From Aurifilum marmelostoma (Eukaryota; Ascomycota; Sordariomycetes; Diaporthales; Cryphonectriaceae): 64,000 nucleotides of DNA. Shown here piece after piece: positions 33,452 through 43,909 of this stretch (positions are counted from its first letter, which is position 1; every line of letters begins with the position of its first letter). The stretch lies in NCBI GenBank assembly GCA_027559495.1, contig JAMXSV010000024.1, forward strand, positions 620,001-684,000, in the 5' to 3' direction. The notes below the pieces were generated by a model. That model did not search any database, was not told the DNA's origin, and saw only the letters and a list, made by a program, of their open reading frames with translations. The position numbers and the translations under genes were made by a program.

Positions 33452-34914
33452 TCACTTCTCAGAGGGCTGATGATGGATCGACACCGTGCTGTGAATATGA
33501 ACATCATTCCCGAGCTCTCCCCGGTGCGGCCTGATATCATCTGGTGCAGCATACACCTCTGCCTTTTGCGCCTCCACATCGTTGCGCAGCCTTCCCGACG
33601 ACTCGCTGGGACGCGTACTACCGGACGTGCTCGCCTTTCCGACCGCATTGTCGACATCGCCGCGGCTGCTGCCACGGCTGCGCAGAGAGCCGATGGAAAT
33701 GACGCTGCGGATGCTGCGGATGACCTTCTCGGGGGTGACAGAGGTGAAGAGCATCCAGAGGGAGGGAAGGTTGACGGCGATGAGGGATATGCCGATCTCG
33801 AGCATTGCAAAGTAGATGGATTTGGTATCGATGACTTAGTTCACAGCCGAGTCAGTCATTACTTGATCATTCGGGTCTTAAGTCGCTTGACTCGAGACAA
33901 TGGATTGGTGGGACGATGTGGTTACTCACGGCCTTCGTCATGGGTAAGGAAATAGGTGGCTCCTCCATTCTCAACCTGGATGTAGATCACCATTCGAGTG
34001 ATTGATGCACCGAGGCCGACGAAGGCAAGAGCAAAGACACCTATGAACCCGGACTTTTGCGAGGCTGTCGCGTGCAGCTGCAAGATGCGAGGGATCGGAA
34101 GTAACAGGATCCAAATGTCGAGGAGGAAGTCGGAGACGGCGAGGCCGTACAGATACGGGAAAGAGATGGTGCAGTATTCCTGGTAGGTGCCATCCCAAAG
34201 CGCAGAAAAGTGTACACCGCATTGAAAGCCGGGCAGGAAGCTGAAGACAACATCCCACAGAACCACGAGCACGATGGTGACAAATGTAGCTATGCTGAAC
34301 CACTGAAGCTCAAACCACCCGTGCACGCAAAAGACACGTCGGTAGAAGAAGAGGGCACTGAGCTTGATGCAGGAGAGAGTTGTGAGGCCGAGGACATCCC
34401 AGGCGACATTGAGCTAGATTCGTGTCAATCGACCATGGACGCGCGAGCAGGGACGAGAGCGGCGCTTCGCACCTTGGCCGCAGTTTCAGCTACTGCTAAT
34501 TCTTCTGCCACGGTGAAGTCTGTACTTGGATACCCAACAGTCTTGTGCTTGACCACTACCAGCTGATGAGCGATTATTCACGGGGCTGTTAAAGTGACGT
34601 GTAGAGGGTAATTAATGTATCGTGGGGAGGAAAAAGCAAAAACTTACTGAGAAAGGTACAAGCCGCCGTTCCAATAAAAGCGATCTTTTCAATATAATAC
34701 CCACTCCTATCAGCAATCCTCATTCGAACTATAATACAGTGGACTCGCAACTCAATTAATTGCTTACCAAACTCAGGACGGCCAGTCCATCGTCAGTCAT
34801 TAACCTGGCGTTTTGCTGCTTGCGAGCGCACAGTCTGAGCCCGACCACCAATGTCGACAAGCCCAGCATGCTGCCGCTGACCGCCAATATTCCATCCTTG
34901 GATTCGCTCGACAT
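33452..34914 (-). CDS. Fungal rhodopsin-like seven-transmembrane protein
   Basis: Model: complement(join(33452..33834, 33930..34413, 34473..34555, 34648..34684, 34768..34914)), 377 aa. Hydrophobic segments fit seven helices, starting with the first at about 8-27. Family landmarks are TDDGLAV at the start of helix 2, KLSALFFYRRVF at the end of helix 3 (FYRR 112-115), a Cys pair in the second extracellular loop, and LLLPIPRI. The charged cytosolic tail of about 100 residues is Ser/Arg-rich. This is the fungal rhodopsin-like integral membrane family (PTH11-related, without a CFEM domain here). Many members are orphan; PTH11 itself senses surface cues. Exon 4 is only 37 nt, and the acceptor TAG at 34556 was chosen because it alone keeps the frame into VKHKTVGYP. 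The exact splice of that exon is the least certain part. Confidence 0.82.
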
Positions 34915-35044
34915 GGTGGGCCCCGAATGAAAAGTAAGATTTTTGTTTTTCAGTCTCAGATTGAATTTTGAGATCTCAGGTTGAAAGGCTAATAATGGTA
35001 GATAAAGAGTTGCACAAACGGGATCGACAAGTTGAGGGCAATGA

Positions 35045-35058
35045 GGGGGGGGGGGGGG
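35045..35058 (+). repeat. G14 homopolymer
   Basis: Fourteen consecutive G residues in the promoter side of the rhodopsin-like gene. Confidence 0.9.
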
Positions 35059-37079
35059 ATGGATGCTGAGGGGGTTTTGGATGATTTACTTGACGAGAGG
35101 GCTTGGGTCCTTCACATCTTCCCCCTCTTCAGGTCTCGGCTTGTCAACTAAACTGCGCCACAACCACTATCTTATTAATCAGTAGCACAACAGGTATTTG
35201 ATCCCTCCATCGAATGGTGCAATGCTACAGAATCGAAAAGTGGTTAAACACACCAGGCTGCAGGGGAAAGTGGAAGGATAATCAAGACGAGGCCAATTTT
35301 CTTGACCGTATCTCTCCGCAGCTTGGTTCAGTTTCATAATGATAACAAGCGAGCTCGCTTGTGGTACGCCCTTGAAGTGCTCTCATCCGCCGACCTCTTC
35401 GATTATCCGGCATATTACTACCTGGGATGGGTTGCAGAAGGCTACCCTACATGGGAGGGGATGTAGCTGGCTCCCGAGGTTTCGGCTCAGATTAAACACC
35501 ACCTCAGCGACATACAGCGACATGTTTCAAAACTTCGAGCAATATCACAAACTGAGAAAACATCAGGAGCCATCTCAGGGGAAAGATCAATATGAGGAGA
35601 AGAGGGGGGCGGGGAAACGATGGTGTGGTCGACGCAAGGGAGGGGAAACTCTCCAAAAACTCAGAGCTGATAGAGCGGGCGAGACACAAAAGAGAGCCGG
35701 GGTTCACCAAATCTCTGCCACCCCGTCAAAAGCATTAAACCATCATCAAAAAGCCCTGACCACATAGCCGATGCGACTAGGGAATGAGGAAGGTGTGTGT
35801 TCGAAGGATCCATGGGAACAGGATACAAATTACAGACTTTGTTTTTTCTTCGCCCGTGACGATAATCCTGGTGACCGGTCAAGATGCAACAATTCGATTC
35901 CGGACCCGAGCTGCATAGGTCCGCGCAAGTGACACCATTTTCGGCATAGCCTGGAAATCATGTATCTCATCGAGAGACATGATGTGGGTGATAGCGAGGG
36001 TGATAGGCTGGGTCGTCAGGTCGCATTGTAAGCAACCCTTCGGCGGCCTGCCGAGTGGCGTTTGTACTATGTATGTTACCTGGATGGTACGGTGGTATTT
36101 AATTCCTATGAGCACTCATCGGCACTCTGCTCACATGTCTTTACACGAGCCAGACAAGGAAAGCACAGAGTGTGCTGCCCATATCTCAGACTCGAGCGGT
36201 GTGATCAATGTAAATTGATATGGATATGAAAGTCTCAAGTAGATGTTCAAGAGCGACCTAGACTCGCCACAAATCAATCAATTTCCCTGTCTGCTTTTTG
36301 CATCGGTGTGGTGTCCTGACCAGGGGTGGAGCGGGATCCTGTCCGCTGTGCCGTCTTCTAATTGCTGACTGCATATTCGTCCCATTCAAAGAAACACGGC
36401 CATTGGGTACAAGGTCATATCGCCGCGGGAGAATACGAGTATCACAGAATGCGTGCATTCTCTGGTCGCATGCAGGTACGTGGCAGGCCCAAGATAAGCG
36501 CCAGACAAAGATTCGAGGAAAATGGTCGGCGTGCTCAGGAGGATTGCACTCCTGGAATTGGCTATCGGCCAAATGGACAGCGAATAGGCCATGTAGACGT
36601 GGCAGCCAGGTGTCTCAGGTCCCAGCTCTCCACGGCATCTGCGTGGCCCGACTTGGTGCGGTTATCCTGTTACTCGCCGACTTGGTTTTTCTGAGAAGCA
36701 CTCTTGAGGGTCTGGATTTATTGACCTCGAGACCAATCTGAACCTAACATCGAAAGTTCATGTCCGAACCAGATTCGTCATTCTCTCTACACCACCTGGG
36801 CTGAGGTTCTATACTGGTGGCATTCCATGAGATCATGCCAGGGGCATGCGGGTCCAGCAGAAAAACCCTGGCCTGCAAGGTCTCGGAGCTCGTTTCAAAC
36901 TACTGCCACTAATCGTATGGCAAAGAAATTGTCTACATGTTCCATATACAGAATTTACACAGTCTCATGGTACACCTGAATGACAGGTCGAAAAGGAATC
37001 TGGATAGCAAGTGATTGTGAACCCCCTGTTGCTCCTATAGCTGGTGTGGTGTGCTGTCAGCCCAATCCACCACCCCTAT

Positions 37080-37090
37080 CCCCCCCCCCC
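37080..37090 (+). repeat. C11 homopolymer
   Basis: Eleven consecutive C residues in noncoding DNA. Confidence 0.85.
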
Positions 37091-37811
37091 TACCTGCCGG
37101 CTCCCGGTCCCCCGGCGCCTGGAACCGTTATTTGACGTCTTCATGTTCAGACAACGGCTTGTAGCTGTTGCAAGCCACACCGCACGTCTCTGTGATCGGC
37201 AGCCGTACAATATCCAGTAGATATGTAGAATTTGGCGAGATGATTTTGAAATCCTATGGTTGGCCCCGAACGGGTTCTCAGGTTCTCTTGCACCGCTCCA
37301 CTTGTAGGGAAACTCATCCTTCGTTTTCTGCAACGGAGATGGTCATATGCAGAAGAGGAGTGCGAGCCTGGGCAAATTCACATATGTAGGCATGAAGGCA
37401 GCGTGAACAGGTAGAACCATTGGAGGGATTCCCGTGGCACGACAGACAGAAAAAAGTAGCATAAGAACAAGCGTCTCACTTGGTTTGACAGTTCTCAGGG
37501 TACCTTGCGCACAGGGCCACACCATTTGTACTATGTATATAGTCATAATATCTGGGAACCACCGCCCCTTACGATCAAACATGTTTTTGTTTCTTCATGT
37601 TTGGGAAGTTAGAGGGGAGAATGTCTCCGATAAGAAGCACATACATTGCAGCAGACGAAGCTCATTGGAAAGTTGCCCCCGTCGCACGGTTCGCGGCCTG
37701 ATGGATGACTCTGGCTAATATCCAAATACCGCCCAACAAAAGCACCACGGATCACATACGCCACAAGGTCAATCATGCCTGGCACAAGTAGAGTTTTCTT
37801 TTTCTTTTTTC

Positions 37812-37837
37812 TTTTTTTTTTTTTTAAAAAAAAAAAA
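37812..37837. repeat. T14-A12 homopolymer junction
   Basis: Fourteen T directly followed by twelve A, so the stretch is self-complementary. Noncoding. Confidence 0.9.
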
Positions 37838-38457
37838 GTTACAACCATTTGTGCCTGAAGTGTGGATCAGAGTACCAAAAGGAAGAATGACTCACCCTCA
37901 CATGGCAGACTGCCGTCCAGTCGCGTGTCGTGCTACAGGTGCGCGTAGGATGCAGTAAGCCTCGTTTTCTGGCTCTAAAGTGCGACAGGAAACAGCCAGG
38001 TGCGGGCTCACCTGCAGCCTCGCGAAGAAAAAAAATTTTCACCTTCTATTATCGTTAAGCCTAAGTAATCTCACAAGACCCCTTGAAACCTCTGCCTGTG
38101 TCTTTTCTTTTCCCCAACCATAGGCCGGCATTCATTGCTGCCCGAAGCAGTTGTAACACCGCGCTCGCAAAACACGCCACCTGGGGAGCTGCTTCTGTTG
38201 TTTAGGAAGGGGGGGGGCTGCATCAAAAGAAGCTCGAGTTCTGTGGCCAAACCGGTTGACTGGGGCCAGGGAACGGCTAGAACGACTGGAACCATAGTAC
38301 CACAGGAATCTGAAGCAGGTCATAAAAAGGTGCGTAGGTCCGAGTCTTGAAGATGCTCTTGGGCTCGTCGTCCTCATTCACTGCTGTGTCCCAAGTGTTC
38401 CAGTGTTATTTTCTCCCCCTGTGAGCAAAGCGGAAATCACTCCAATCGTCATTCATA

Positions 38458-38850
38458 ATGCGTGTTTTCACCTCCTCTCTCGCGGTCCTCGCCTCGGCAG
38501 TCGCCTTAAGCGCCGCCTTCCCCACTCCCGTACCTCTCTGGCGTAAGTCTATTCGATATCGGGCTTGACTGGTTGATCTTAAACTTGAAGGCTGACTCTC
38601 AGAGATAGTCCGCCCAGCAGTCTCCTTAAGAAGTGCCAATACGAACGGTGCTGCTGTTTTGCTGGCCCCGGAAGTCAAGAACAAGCGTGGGCAAGACGTG
38701 GACTGCGGGGATGCAGACATGGATATGGACGTTGACGGGGCTGCAGATGTCAAGGCTTTGGATTTCAAGAGGCATGAGAGCAGGGCAGACGAGACTGATA
38801 CTGCTGCTGTGGTTCCCGCTCTGGAGTTCAAAGACAAACGTGACTCTTGA
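38458..38850 (+). CDS. Secreted precursor with Kex2-type repeats (candidate RiPP precursor)
   Basis: Model: join(38458..38542, 38603..38850), 110 aa. The first 20 residues form a clear signal peptide (MRVFTSS then an Ala/Val/Leu core, ending before FPTP). The 60 nt intron has GTAAGT, a CTGAC branch and CTCAG; its phase joins Trp28 to Gln29. The mature part is acidic and has three Lys-Arg sites (56-57, 84-85, 107-108). Each ends an imperfect repeat: 43-57 (GAAVLLAPEV then KNKR), 73-85 (GAADVKALDF then KR) and 94-108 (TAAVVPALEF then KDKR). There is one Cys (63). This is the build of fungal Kex2-processed repeat proteins, some of which are precursors of dikaritin-type cyclic peptides. Only three diverged copies are present, so a simple secreted proprotein or effector remains possible. 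It is tail-to-tail with a UstYa-family gene. Confidence 0.72.
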
Positions 38851-39370
38851 ACAGAAGCGTTGTGGCTACGAAGACGTGGTCATGGTAACGCATGACGCTT
38901 TCGCTTTCATGGATGTGGTGATGGAACAGGTTTTATGAACCACGATGTAACGCGAGCAGTACATTTGTTTTGTTGTATGAACAATAGAGGCCCCGGATGG
39001 TTTAGGTTCTGTTCTAAAGTCCCTGTGTGTCTGGTGATATTTACTTTCTGTCTTGAGTATCATGTCCCGTCCACAAACTGTTGTTCTTGTGCTTGAGCCA
39101 TTGACTTCATTTGTTGTAATGAGGTATAGATATATTATGAGTTTGATGGCCTCGGGAGTTATGATGTATTGCATCAGCGGCTATTATCAACACATGTATT
39201 TCCAGTTCCAAATTCTATAGTTTGGTGTTCAATCGGGAAGCACATTTTGAGAGTGTCTTATGGGGAACTTTTCTGACAAACGTCTTTGCGGGTCTATGTT
39301 CATATCCAATTGTATAACGGTAACAGTGAGCCGAGAGAGCCAAATCTATAGTATGGAATCCTATCATATC
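38851..39370. other. Intergenic between converging precursor and UstYa-like genes
   Basis: About 520 bp between two stop codons. No gene is seen; AT-rich, presumably 3' untranslated regions. Confidence 0.6.
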
Positions 39371-40470
39371 CTAATTCACCTCTGGTACCACTACATTTTC
39401 CCAAGGTCTAGTATCATCTGGACAGTGTTTGTAGCGCTCGATTTCTGGGTAGCTCTGGTTGAACCAGTCATCTGGGTAATAGCATGCGCTGCGGGCCCGC
39501 GACCAGTCCAGTAGCGTGTTCCAATTGCGACACATCTTGGTCATGCCGATACCAGCCCTCGGGTCGCTTGAGTGTGCATTCTCGTGCAAGCGGCCGATAT
39601 ACAGTCTGAATGGTACCGTTGTCAGCCCATGTGCATCTCAATTTCGGCAACGCAAGAGTGCAATGTGAGATATCCATCCAGGCGGAGACTCGACTCAGGA
39701 AATCTTCTCAGACCATTACTTACGGTGTATCATCAGCATTACACATGACACTATCACGCAAGACGTTGAGACAGTGAATCAGGTGGCCGTACTTCCAGGT
39801 CTGTTCTTCCTCAGATATGCCGTCGTGGTGTTCATTGACGGCAACGCGAAGTACGCGCTGCGAAGGAACGGAATCAGCGCTGTTGGTTTTGTTGTTGGGG
39901 TAGTATGCCCCAAGGACAGAAGTATAACTCACAACGCAGTGAAGCTCATGTGCTGCAGTTAGGATATATACGCCCTTATTCGAGTCCCATGGCCACCTCT
40001 GTGCATGTGGCAGATCCACATCGATCGTGTATTCTTCGTCGAGGGCGACGAAATGATTCCACGGCTCGAGATCTTTGTTATCCCATGCAGCATCCTGTTG
40101 GGTGCGGTTCGTGCTGTCGAACGCGATGTGGTGCGTAATCTTCGTGGGCACGTTGCGGACTAGGCCGGCTATATCGATAGTCGTCGTCGGTCAGTATGTC
40201 GACTCGCCAAGAAAGCCAAGGCATGTCAGATCAGGGATGATGAGTACCGTATCGAGTGGGTAGCTCGTTAACCAAGTCCCACGGCCTCACAAATTGTCGA
40301 TACGCCAAGACAAGGTTTGCTATCGATGAGATACACAGAAGAGCACCCAAGATCATCGTGGTCCGACTCCATCGATGCGGGAGTGGACGACGAGTTGCCG
40401 GCCACAACGTGTCTTCCTTTGTTTCGCCGGCTTCACGCTGGGGCAATTCCGTGTAGATACTGTTCGTCAT
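39371..40470 (-). CDS. UstYa-family (DUF3328) oxidase-like membrane protein
   Basis: Model: complement(join(39371..39605, 39724..39857, 39933..40168, 40248..40470)), 275 aa. A cytosolic N-terminal tail is followed by one membrane helix (about 39-57) and a lumenal domain. Both family motifs are intact: HELHC at 148-152 and HLIHC at 178-182, and so are YAGL..NVP, QRWPWD, CNADDTP and the C-terminal PRAGIGMTKMCRNW block. UstYa-family proteins catalyse oxidative cyclisation and related steps in ustiloxin, asperipin, cyclochlorotine and victorin pathways. Intron 39858-39932 (GTGAGT...TTCGCAG) is 75 nt, in phase and stop-free, so its removal rests on splice signals and family spacing. The neighbouring Lys-Arg repeat precursor suggests a shared peptide pathway, but the actual substrate is unknown. 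Confidence 0.9.
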
Positions 40471-41287
40471 GCTGGGCCACGTACAACCCTGTCACTCAAC
40501 GAAGCAGTTGGAAAAAAGAGGCGGACCGGATGCAGACACGCGCCTGTGCAGACAAGAAGAAGGAGAAGAGGAATCAAAACTTAGAAACAGGAAGTCAAAT
40601 AGTAAAGTAGTGGTACAGCATCAAATGCCCAGGGGAGGACCTGAGCGATCATCCATGAAGAAAGAAGGTCCTGGTGCCATTTAATACTACTGAATCATCT
40701 CAAGTCTGGGGTAGAGGAGACTGTATAGTATCAGATTATAAGAGTACTAGGATTTTTCTGTTCAGCTCTCCAACTAGCGCTGTCAACGTGGAATTTGGGA
40801 GCAAGATCTGAACATGCAATGATGCCTCAATTTGTACGAGTAGACCCCCCTCCCTGCCCAGGTAGTTATTGCCACAGACCAGCACAATGGCCGAAGCAAT
40901 TTGCCCCCAGGCGGCAAAGCACAGCTGCACCTAAAAGCCGGGTCACACCCGTGGCTCCTTGAATGCTACGTCTCTGGAACCAAGCTCTAGCCGTATGTTC
41001 CCAATGTGGCGCTCCTATGTTGCAACGTCAGCGCGTACTTACGCACGCGCCCTGCCGAGGGATGGTAGCCCCCACCTGCTGCTTCGATCTCTGGTGTGAA
41101 TCAGGGTGCACACATAAGCTGAGCATAAGAAACCGTTGGGATCCACACATGCGAGGTCTCTGCGGCCGAAAAAGCAAGATTATGATATTTAATACATGTT
41201 GGAAGGATTTCCCTCATTGAAAAAAGCATCCGAATCACGCTACAACATCCTCGTCATCGACTCACCTTCCCTCTCCCGAGCACGACG
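40471..41287. promoter_or_regulatory. Divergent promoter between UstYa-like and aminopeptidase-like genes
   Basis: The two start codons face away from each other across 817 bp, which would allow co-regulation. No gene is seen. I did not recognise a specific operator. Confidence 0.5.
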
Positions 41288-42637
41288 ATGGCGCAGCCCC
41301 CGACGCAGCTCCCCACGGAGGAAGGCTCCGTGCCGTTTGACGTTCCTGGCAGAGATGATCTGGTGTGTTCGACCTATTACAAGGTTTTTGGAGACCTCTC
41401 GAGTGGCACTACGCCCTTGGTCGCTGCCCATGGTGGCCCCGGTGCTGGCCATGAGTATCTCCTGTCCTTTGCAGACCTCTGGCCGCGGTACGGCATGCCG
41501 GTCGTCTTCTACGATCAGATCGGATGTGGCGCCTCGACACATCTGCCAGAGACCCTCGGCGATGCCGAACTCTGGCAGGAGTCCACGTTCGTGGCCGAGC
41601 TCAACAACCTCATCGACCACCTCAACCTGCGTGATGGCCCTGGTTTCCATCTCTTTGGCCAGAGCTGGGGCGGGATGCTGAGTGTTGCTCTCGCCGCCAC
41701 CCAGCCACGAGGCCTGAAGAAGCTTGTGCTCGCCAACTCGCTGGCTAGCAAGGAGCTCGCCGCCCAGGGCTATCGGCTGAGGATCCAGGAGCTGCCGCCA
41801 GAGCATCGAGAGGTTCTTGAAAAATGTATCAGGGAGAAGGACTGCGAAAGCACGGCGTTTCAGGGCGCTATGTTGGCTTTTTACAAGTCGTACCTGTGCC
41901 GAGACGATCCATTCCCACCGATGCTGTCAACATCTTTCAAGAACGTCAGCGAGGCCAAGGCCGTCAATCATACCATGTGAGTTGCTGAACTCCTGATTAT
42001 TCGTCTTTTCATGCTCTCCTCAAGTATTACGTATGGTTAGTCCTTCGCATCGATCTTTGCCTCCTTCCAAACTGCTCCTGGAACCTCGTTTGCTGTATTC
42101 GTTTGCTGTATACGTCCAAGCAGACACACAAGATCAAATGAAAGCTGCTCAGGAACATAACATATCATCTCTCACCTGTCTTCTTCTCTGCTCCTGCGCT
42201 AGAGGAACGCCTCTACTCATCGGGGGGGGGGGGGGCTCTAGCTTCAGCACCCTGTCATCACACACAGCCATTACCACGCACCCGAGCAAGCGACTCATCC
42301 TACCAACAAGAACATAATATACTCATTCGCGTATGCTGACTACTATCTTGATCGTCTTTTCAGGAATGGTCCCTCCGTTTTGTTCAGAGAGGGCTCAATG
42401 AAAGACTGGACCTGCATCCCCCGCCTGCCTAACGTCACCGCCCCGACTCTGGTCTACAACGGCGAGTTCGATACCTCCCACGACATCGCTCAGGTGCCAT
42501 TCTTTGACCACCTGCCTCATGTGCGGTGGATCACCTTTAATGGAGGAAGTCACATGTGTCATCTCGAGAGTGGTGGCGTCAAAGAGAAGGTTTTCGAGGC
42601 CGTGGGTGATTTTCTCACGCAGGAAGCAGACATTTAA
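41288..42637 (+). CDS. Proline iminopeptidase / L-amino acid amidase-like alpha/beta hydrolase
   Basis: Model: join(41288..41976, 42364..42637), 320 aa, the usual length. The alpha/beta hydrolase fold shows the oxyanion motif AHGGPGAGHEY, the YDQIGCGAS strand, nucleophile elbow GQSWGG (Ser126), acid in GEFDTSHD (Asp266) and base in GGSHMCHLE (His293). These are the catalytic features of peptidase family S33 prolyl aminopeptidases and fungal L-amino acid amidases. There is no signal peptide, so it is probably cytosolic. The intron (GTGAGT at 41977 to TTTTCAG at 42363) is 387 nt, several times longer than others here, and holds a G14 run. Being divergent from the UstYa-like gene, it could trim a processed peptide, but it may equally be an unlinked housekeeping hydrolase. 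Confidence 0.88.
42222..42235 (+). repeat. G14 homopolymer inside an intron
   Basis: Fourteen G residues within the unusually long intron of the aminopeptidase-like gene. Confidence 0.9.
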
Positions 42638-42992
42638 TATCCAGGATGGCCGTAATTACAAGGCTGACTGTTAGGAGAGGGGCTCGGACTTGTCGAGAGG
42701 GTTCGCTCGTTGGATCAGTCACTGTCAAGGCCTGCATTCACTGTTTTACTCAAAGCATCCTGGTCATAGAAATTCCTCGAAAGCTAAAGCCATGACGCGT
42801 TTGTCAAGCAGGTACGCAGCGACCTGTCCATGCTATGGCTGGCAGATGATCAAAAAGGAGAGTCTTTCCCCGTACCAAAAAAAAAAAGTGAATCCCGCGG
42901 CAGAAGCTCCAGCCAGCGAAAGGCAATCCCACCAACTACCCGCTACTCAGAATCGCAATGAGCAAAGCCAGCCATCAAGCCCTATTGTGTCC
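42638..42992. other. Intergenic, 3' flanks of converging genes
   Basis: About 355 bp with an A11 run near 42890. No gene is seen. Confidence 0.55.
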
Positions 42993-43909
42993 TCAAGATC
43001 CCTGGCCATGACTGTTGAGCCGCTCCCATGCCTCACAGGCAGCTCGTGACCTGATCGTCACCACCAGCCGGCCGTTGCGAGTGTTGTTCAGCCTCTCCCA
43101 TTCCTCGCAGACAGCTCTTGATCTGAATGTCACGATCAGCCGGCCCTCAGGTATGCGCTGACGTCGCAAAGCGTCAAAATATTGAACGGTGCCTCCCTCA
43201 GGTCGGTTTGGTGGTCGGACGTGATTGTTGCGAGCCTGGGCATTATGATGCGTGTGTCCAGCATTTCCGATCTGGCGAGGGAGCGTCAGGAGACTTGGTG
43301 CAATCGTCTGGGCTTTATCAGTGACACATTCACGACTGTGATGAGGGTGGGCACAATTACAGGTCGCTCAGGAGGCACACGGTGCACAGAACCAGGGCCC
43401 GGGCGAGCGAGAACATTCATGCTGCCACTGGGGTACTAGTCCATGAACTGCGAGATATCAGGCGGGCTGGGACAGGCGCTGTCTCTTGGTGCGTATGCTC
43501 TGGCAAAGGCCTGGTCAAGCTCCTCAGGTGGGCGGTAGGGAAGGTTGGCTGGACCATAGGCTATGGCGAGAGTGGACTGTTGCGATCCCGCCGCGTTGTT
43601 GGCTCCAGCGTTGCCCGAGGGGATTTCGACAAAATGCGGCTGCCGTCCCTGAACAATGGCTGCTTGAACGCTGTTCGCAGGCCAGGACCAAACGTAGCGG
43701 CCGTCTTCATTGACAATGATCGTCGAAGAACTGTCATAGATCACATTGCGCGCGGTGGATCCGCATCGGCCTTCGGCTATCGTTTGCTCAAGGTGGCCCA
43801 GCGATGATCGTGTCGGATGGCCGAGAGGCTGGCCTTGAGCCGCGGGATTGTCTTCGTTCAGGTCTTCGCAGAGGTCATCCTCTGGGTCTCCAGGATCGTG
43901 CCCGCTCAT
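42993..43909 (-). CDS. Hypothetical protein with two tandem C-terminal 24-residue repeats
   Basis: Proposed model: complement(join(42993..43335, 43437..43909)), 271 aa. I do not recognise the family. Exon 1 starts MSGHDPGDPEDDLCEDL, is acidic at first, then Pro/Gly/Asn-rich with a YVWSWP segment; codon third positions are GC-rich like other genes here. Unspliced it would end at a TAG (157 aa). A GTACCC donor at 43436 lies inside that stop codon, and a strong acceptor (CCCTCATCACAG, ending at 43336) returns in phase to an open exon. That exon ends in two repeats starting GRL[IV]VT[FI]RSRA and closing W-E-R-L-N. The second exon is well supported as coding by its codon changes. The join is less certain, since the donor is weak. 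No signal peptide or membrane segment is seen. Confidence 0.5.
43002..43145 (-). repeat. Two tandem 72 bp coding repeats
   Basis: Units 43145-43074 and 43073-43002 (read on the minus strand) agree at about 80 percent of the first 60 bases. Of ten codons that differ, six are synonymous and the others are I/V, F/I, V/A and E/A. Each begins GGC CGG CTG and ends in a codon set for WERLN plus four variable residues. Confidence 0.8.

Larger units (their letters stand above)
34915..38457. other. 3.5 kb gene-poor stretch
   Basis: No gene is seen. The stretch contains a G14 tract, a C11 tract and a T14A12 junction listed separately, and several open frames of 60-150 codons without domains. The right end should carry the promoter of the secreted precursor gene. 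Confidence 0.55.

Noticed and set aside
38406..38837. A 143-codon antisense open frame opposite the secreted precursor
   Set aside because: The plus strand has a signal peptide, intron signals and repeats in frame; the antisense protein has none.
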